From Butyrivibrio sp. (lineage in GTDB: Bacteria; Bacillota; Clostridia; Lachnospirales; Lachnospiraceae), in the NCBI GenBank assembly GCA_024688095.1, contig JAILEJ010000207.1:1-9555 (forward strand): 9,555 nt of DNA. Direction: 5' to 3'. This document shows positions 7,046 through 9,555 of this stretch, piece by piece (the first letter of the stretch is position 1; each line of letters opens with the position of its first letter). The position numbers and the translations under genes are program-made. The notes under the pieces were generated by a model that was not told where the DNA came from, made no database searches, and saw only the letters and a program-made list of their open reading frames with translations.

Positions 7046-7050
7046 TCAAA

Positions 7051-7236
7051 ATGGCAAAGTGTGATATTTGTGGCAAAGGCGTTCATTTCGGTAACAACGT
7101 AAGCCATTCCCATAGAAAATCCAACCGTGTTTGGAATGCTAATATTCAGCATGTTTCTGTTAAGGTTAACGGCGCTACTAAGAAGATGAATGTTTGCACT
7201 AGCTGCCTTAGATCTAAAAAGGTTGAAAGAGCATAA
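7051..7236 (+). CDS. rpmB: 50S ribosomal protein L28
   Basis: L28 (bL28) is a small component of the large ribosomal subunit. The 61-aa product is of normal length for Firmicutes. It shows the usual opening MAKCDICGKG, then a basic stretch with SHRKSNRVWNANIQ and V-x-V-N (18-40), and a C-terminal CTSC. The two Cys pairs (C4/C7 and C49/C52) make the zinc-binding, four-cysteine version of the protein. It has its own promoter, consensus SD and terminator, so it is a single-gene transcript. In many Firmicutes rpmB lies beside yloU and yloV; here all three are on the same strand and in that order. Confidence 0.97.
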   Translation: MAKCDICGKGVHFGNNVSHSHRKSNRVWNANIQHVSVKVNGATKKMNVCTSCLRSKKVERA

Positions 7237-7252
7237 TTGATTTTGACGAAAA

Positions 7253-7289
7253 AAAGCGGAGCGAAATATATCGCTTCGCTTTATTTTTT
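7253..7289 (+). terminator. Intrinsic terminator of rpmB
   Basis: A 12-bp stem (7253-7264 with 7271-7282, one G-U pair) encloses the 6-nt loop AATATA and is followed by A and six T residues (7284-7289). The stem core GCGGAGCGA/TCGCTTCGC is GC-rich. It lies 16 nt after the rpmB stop codon and should separate rpmB from the next gene pair. The A run at 7249-7255 pairs partly with the T side, so it may also work on the opposite strand. Confidence 0.92.
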
Positions 7290-7316
7290 ATAAGATTATT
7301 ATTATAATTGTGATTG

Positions 7317-7338
7317 TAAGATTTTTTAATAAATCTTA
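7317..7338 (+). repeat. Perfect 8-bp inverted repeat upstream of the Asp23 gene
   Basis: TAAGATTT (7317-7324) and AAATCTTA (7331-7338) are perfectly complementary, with the 6-nt centre TTTAAT. The repeat lies 38 nt before the preferred Asp23 start, in the spacer where that gene's promoter must be. A poor promoter match overlaps it (TTGTAA at 7314-7319 as -35), so it could be an operator for a dimeric regulator. Its AT-rich composition means it could also be chance. A small GTGC/GCAC hairpin (7347-7359) follows it. Confidence 0.4.
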
Positions 7339-7375
7339 AACAATTGGTGCTTTTGGCACAGGAATGAGGTGGATT

Positions 7376-7738
7376 ATGAAAGCTTCTTTAATGAACACAA
7401 GCATGGGAAACATTTCCATCGATAATGAAGTAATTGCTCAGTATGCCGGCTCAGTAGCTATGGAAGTTATTGGAATAGTTGGTATGGCCAATGTAAATAT
7501 GAAAGATGGTCTTGTAAGACTTCTTGGTCTCGATGATATGACCAGAGGAATCAGTGTTTCAATTAGCTCAAATCATAAGCTTAAGATTGATTTTCATGTT
7601 ATTGTAGCATATGGAGTAAGTATTTCTGCTGTATCTGAAAATCTTGTTGATAGTGTTAAATATAAAATCGAGGAGTTTACCGGACTCGAAATTGAAAAAA
7701 TCAACATCTTCATTGAAGGTGTAAGAGTTATTGATTAA
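7376..7738 (+). CDS. Asp23/Gls24 family envelope stress response protein (YloU-like)
   Basis: Asp23/Gls24 proteins are small cytosolic or membrane-associated proteins linked to alkaline and cell-envelope stress in Firmicutes; their molecular role is not settled. Family features in the 120-aa product: GNISIDNEVIAQYAG (11-25), then ME-x-IGIVGM (29-37), IDFHVIVAYGVSI (71-83), and TGLEIEKINIFIEGV (102-116). The start is set at the second ATG: GAGGTG at 7366-7371 ends 4 nt before it, and the protein then begins as family members do. The earlier in-frame ATG at 7364 has its AGGA directly abutting it and would add four residues. It forms a two-gene unit with the DAK2 gene 15 nt downstream, the same pairing as B. 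subtilis yloU-yloV. Confidence 0.92.
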   Translation: MKASLMNTSMGNISIDNEVIAQYAGSVAMEVIGIVGMANVNMKDGLVRLLGLDDMTRGISVSISSNHKLKIDFHVIVAYGVSISAVSENLVDSVKYKIEEFTGLEIEKINIFIEGVRVID

Positions 7739-7753
7739 TGGAGGAGTAAAGCC

Positions 7754-9523
7754 TTGGGTAACAATACATTAAATGCTGAGATGGTATCAAAAATGTTCTT
7801 AGCAGGTGCTAAAAATCTGGATGCAAAAAAAGACTGGATTAACGAACTTAATGTTTTTCCTGTTCCAGATGGTGATACAGGCACAAATATGACAATGACA
7901 ATTATGTCTGCAGCAAAAGATGTCAGCTCACTTGGTTCAAATGCTGATATGCAGACTTTATGTAAAAGCATTTCAACAGGTTCACTTCGTGGTGCAAGAG
8001 GTAATTCTGGAGTTATTCTTTCTCAGCTTCTTAGAGGATTTACAAAAGGAATCAGAGATTATGAAGAATTAGACACAAAGATTCTTGCAAGCGCATTTGA
8101 AAAGGCTGTTGAAACTGCATACAAGGCTGTTATGAAGCCAAAGGAAGGTACAATTCTTACAGTTGCAAAAGGCGCAAGTCAGAAGGCTACAGAACTTGCA
8201 AATGAAGGTGTAACAGATCTTGATAAGTTCTTTGATGAAACCATCAAATATGCAGATGAAGTTTTATCTAAGACACCTGATATGCTTCCTGTATTAAAAG
8301 AGGCAGGTGTAGTAGATTCAGGTGGTCAGGGACTTGTACAGGTTCTTAAAGGTGCGTATGACGGATTTTTAGGCAAAGAAATTGATCTTACTATAAATGA
8401 GTCTTCTGCAACTCCTGTTGCTGCTAAAATGCAGCCAAAACATGCTCAGGAAGCTGATATTAAATTTGGATACTGTACAGAATTTATTGTACTTCTAACT
8501 AAGCCTCTTAATGTAAAACAGGAGATGGACTTTAAATCATTTTTAGAGTCAATCGGTGACAGTATTGTTATGGTTGCTGATGATGAAATTTGTAAGGTTC
8601 ATGTTCACTCAAATGATCCAGGTCTTGCTATTCAGAGAGCTCTTAAATATGGTCAGCTTTCTAATATGAAAATTGATAATATGAGAATGGAGCACAGAGA
8701 GAAGCTTTTCCATGAAACAGGTGATGGAAGATGGCTTGAAATCAAGGCAGAGGTTAATGGTGCAGCTGAGCAGACACCAACATACAGACAGGGTGATGTA
8801 GTTCCTCTTATGGATGGAAGTTCTGCAAAGGTTGGTGAAGAAGCAGAAGAACAGGCTCCACACAAAGATAGTGGTTTTGTAACTGTCTGTGCTGGTGATG
8901 GTCTTGCTGAAATATTCAGAAGTCTTGGTGTTGACTACGTAATTGAAGGTGGTCAGACTATGAATCCAAGTACTGAGGATATTCTTAATGCCATTAACAA
9001 AGTTAATGCTGATACAGTATATGTTCTTCCTAATAACAAGAATATTATACTTGCAGCAAATCAGGCAAAAGATCTTTGTGAAGATAAAAATGTTGTAGTT
9101 ATTCCAACAAAGAATGTTCCTCAAGGTGTAACTGCTGTTATCAACTTCATACCTGATATGGATGCCGAATCTGTTACAGAAGCAATGACTGAGGCTATTG
9201 GTATGGTTAAATCAGGTGAAGTAACATATGCTGTCAGAGATACAGTAATTGATGGAGTTGAAATCAAATCCGGTGATTACATGGGAATTGCTGATAGTGG
9301 AATAGCAGCTGTTGGTGCAGAAATTGAAAATGTTACATTTGAAATGATCAAAAAGATTATGTCTGATGAACTTGAACTTATTAGTATTTATTATGGTTCA
9401 GATATAGATGAAGATACAGCTAAAAAGCTTCAGCAGAAGGTTAAGGCAGAATTTGGAAACTGTGATGTAGAACTCCAATATGGCGGACAGCCAATTTATT
9501 ACTACATTGTTTCAGCTGAATAA
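7754..9523 (+). CDS. fakA: DAK2 domain protein, FakA/YloV-like fatty acid kinase catalytic subunit
   Basis: FakA phosphorylates fatty acids held by FakB (DegV-family) carriers, feeding exogenous fatty acids to phospholipid synthesis. Seen: an N-terminal DhaL/DAK2 kinase domain (about 1-205) with FPVPDGDTGTNM (35-46), whose D39 and D41 match the Mg-ATP aspartates. GARGNSGVILSQL (80-92) and VVDSGGQGL (186-194) complete this domain. A middle domain (about 235-330) has C241, H283 and H285 at positions matching zinc ligands known in Staphylococcus aureus FakA. A C-terminal domain (about 374-589) has PNNKNI and PTKNVPQG. A variable linker (about 336-372) contributes to the 589-aa length, slightly above the usual 550. 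The start is TTG, supported by GGAGGAG at 7740-7746, 7 nt upstream. No FakB gene is visible in the window. Function is inferred from family; some YloV-type proteins remain untested. Confidence 0.92.
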   Translation: MGNNTLNAEMVSKMFLAGAKNLDAKKDWINELNVFPVPDGDTGTNMTMTIMSAAKDVSSLGSNADMQTLCKSISTGSLRGARGNSGVILSQLLRGFTKGIRDYEELDTKILASAFEKAVETAYKAVMKPKEGTILTVAKGASQKATELANEGVTDLDKFFDETIKYADEVLSKTPDMLPVLKEAGVVDSGGQGLVQVLKGAYDGFLGKEIDLTINESSATPVAAKMQPKHAQEADIKFGYCTEFIVLLTKPLNVKQEMDFKSFLESIGDSIVMVADDEICKVHVHSNDPGLAIQRALKYGQLSNMKIDNMRMEHREKLFHETGDGRWLEIKAEVNGAAEQTPTYRQGDVVPLMDGSSAKVGEEAEEQAPHKDSGFVTVCAGDGLAEIFRSLGVDYVIEGGQTMNPSTEDILNAINKVNADTVYVLPNNKNIILAANQAKDLCEDKNVVVIPTKNVPQGVTAVINFIPDMDAESVTEAMTEAIGMVKSGEVTYAVRDTVIDGVEIKSGDYMGIADSGIAAVGAEIENVTFEMIKKIMSDELELISIYYGSDIDEDTAKKLQQKVKAEFGNCDVELQYGGQPIYYYIVSAE

Positions 9524-9555
9524 TTAGTTTATCATTTATATTACTAATACAAAAA

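Noticed and set aside
7028..7102. Short out-of-frame reading frame in the rpmB leader overlapping the gene start (24 codons)
   Set aside because: It has no SD, and the ribosome site AAGGAGGTG lies inside it, placed for rpmB. It is probably chance.
7364..7375. Earlier ATG start for the Asp23 gene
   Set aside because: Its only SD-like AGGA directly abuts the ATG. The second ATG at 7376 has GAGGTG at good spacing and matches the family N-terminus.
7738..7749. Three-codon ATG-GAG-GAG-TAA frame between the Asp23 and FakA-like genes
   Set aside because: The ATG overlaps the stop codon and its codons are simply the SD of the next gene.
8609..9124. 171-codon minus-strand reading frame inside the FakA-like gene
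   Set aside because: Its Cys/Ile/Phe-rich composition looks like the mirror of a real gene, it has no family resemblance, and the + strand gene fully explains the region.
9524..9555. Tail after the FakA-like gene
   Set aside because: There are only 32 AT-rich bases with no hairpin, promoter or start codon that can be supported.

Overview
The window is AT-rich DNA with every gene on the + strand. It carries strong Gram-positive Shine-Dalgarno (SD) sequences and gene sets typical of Clostridia. The gene content (long U32 protein, SEDS/PBP pair, DUF2953 next to a GerW-like gene, rpmB then Asp23 then DAK2/FakA) most resembles Lachnospiraceae. That placement is inferred from gene content and remembered synteny, not from any database search. 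The window is mostly core, vertically inherited-looking genome. I see no mobile element, CRISPR array, tRNA, rRNA or phage gene.

Region 1 (1-6231) is a tightly packed gene train with gaps of 39 nt or less and one 35-nt overlap. It runs: the C-terminal two-thirds of a U32/DUF3656 protein (RlhA-like RNA hydroxylation group), a RodA/FtsW/SpoVE-type peptidoglycan polymerase with extra N-terminal helices, a short class B penicillin-binding protein, an unrecognised 109-aa protein, a DUF2953 membrane protein with a very acidic linker, and a GerW/YtfJ-like protein. The polymerase and transpeptidase almost certainly form one wall-synthesis machine. The DUF2953/GerW pair mirrors Bacillus subtilis ytfI-ytfJ, which is linked to spores.

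Region 2 (6232-6908) is a 116-nt gap with an 8-bp inverted repeat, followed by a coiled-coil protein ending in a compact J domain.

Region 3 (6909-7289) is a self-contained rpmB unit: a good sigma-A-type promoter with extended -10, a GC-rich hairpin at the very 5' end of the leader, a perfect SD, the four-cysteine L28 gene, and a strong intrinsic terminator.

Region 4 (7290-9555) starts with a spacer holding a perfect 8-bp inverted repeat. It continues with an Asp23/YloU gene and, 15 nt later, a DAK2/FakA-like gene starting at TTG. The last 32 nt are featureless.

Nothing here is clearly a new defence or mobile system. The best leads are the unrecognised 109-aa gene, the coiled-coil/J-domain protein, the short RodA-PbpA-like pair with its overlap, and the rpmB leader hairpin.
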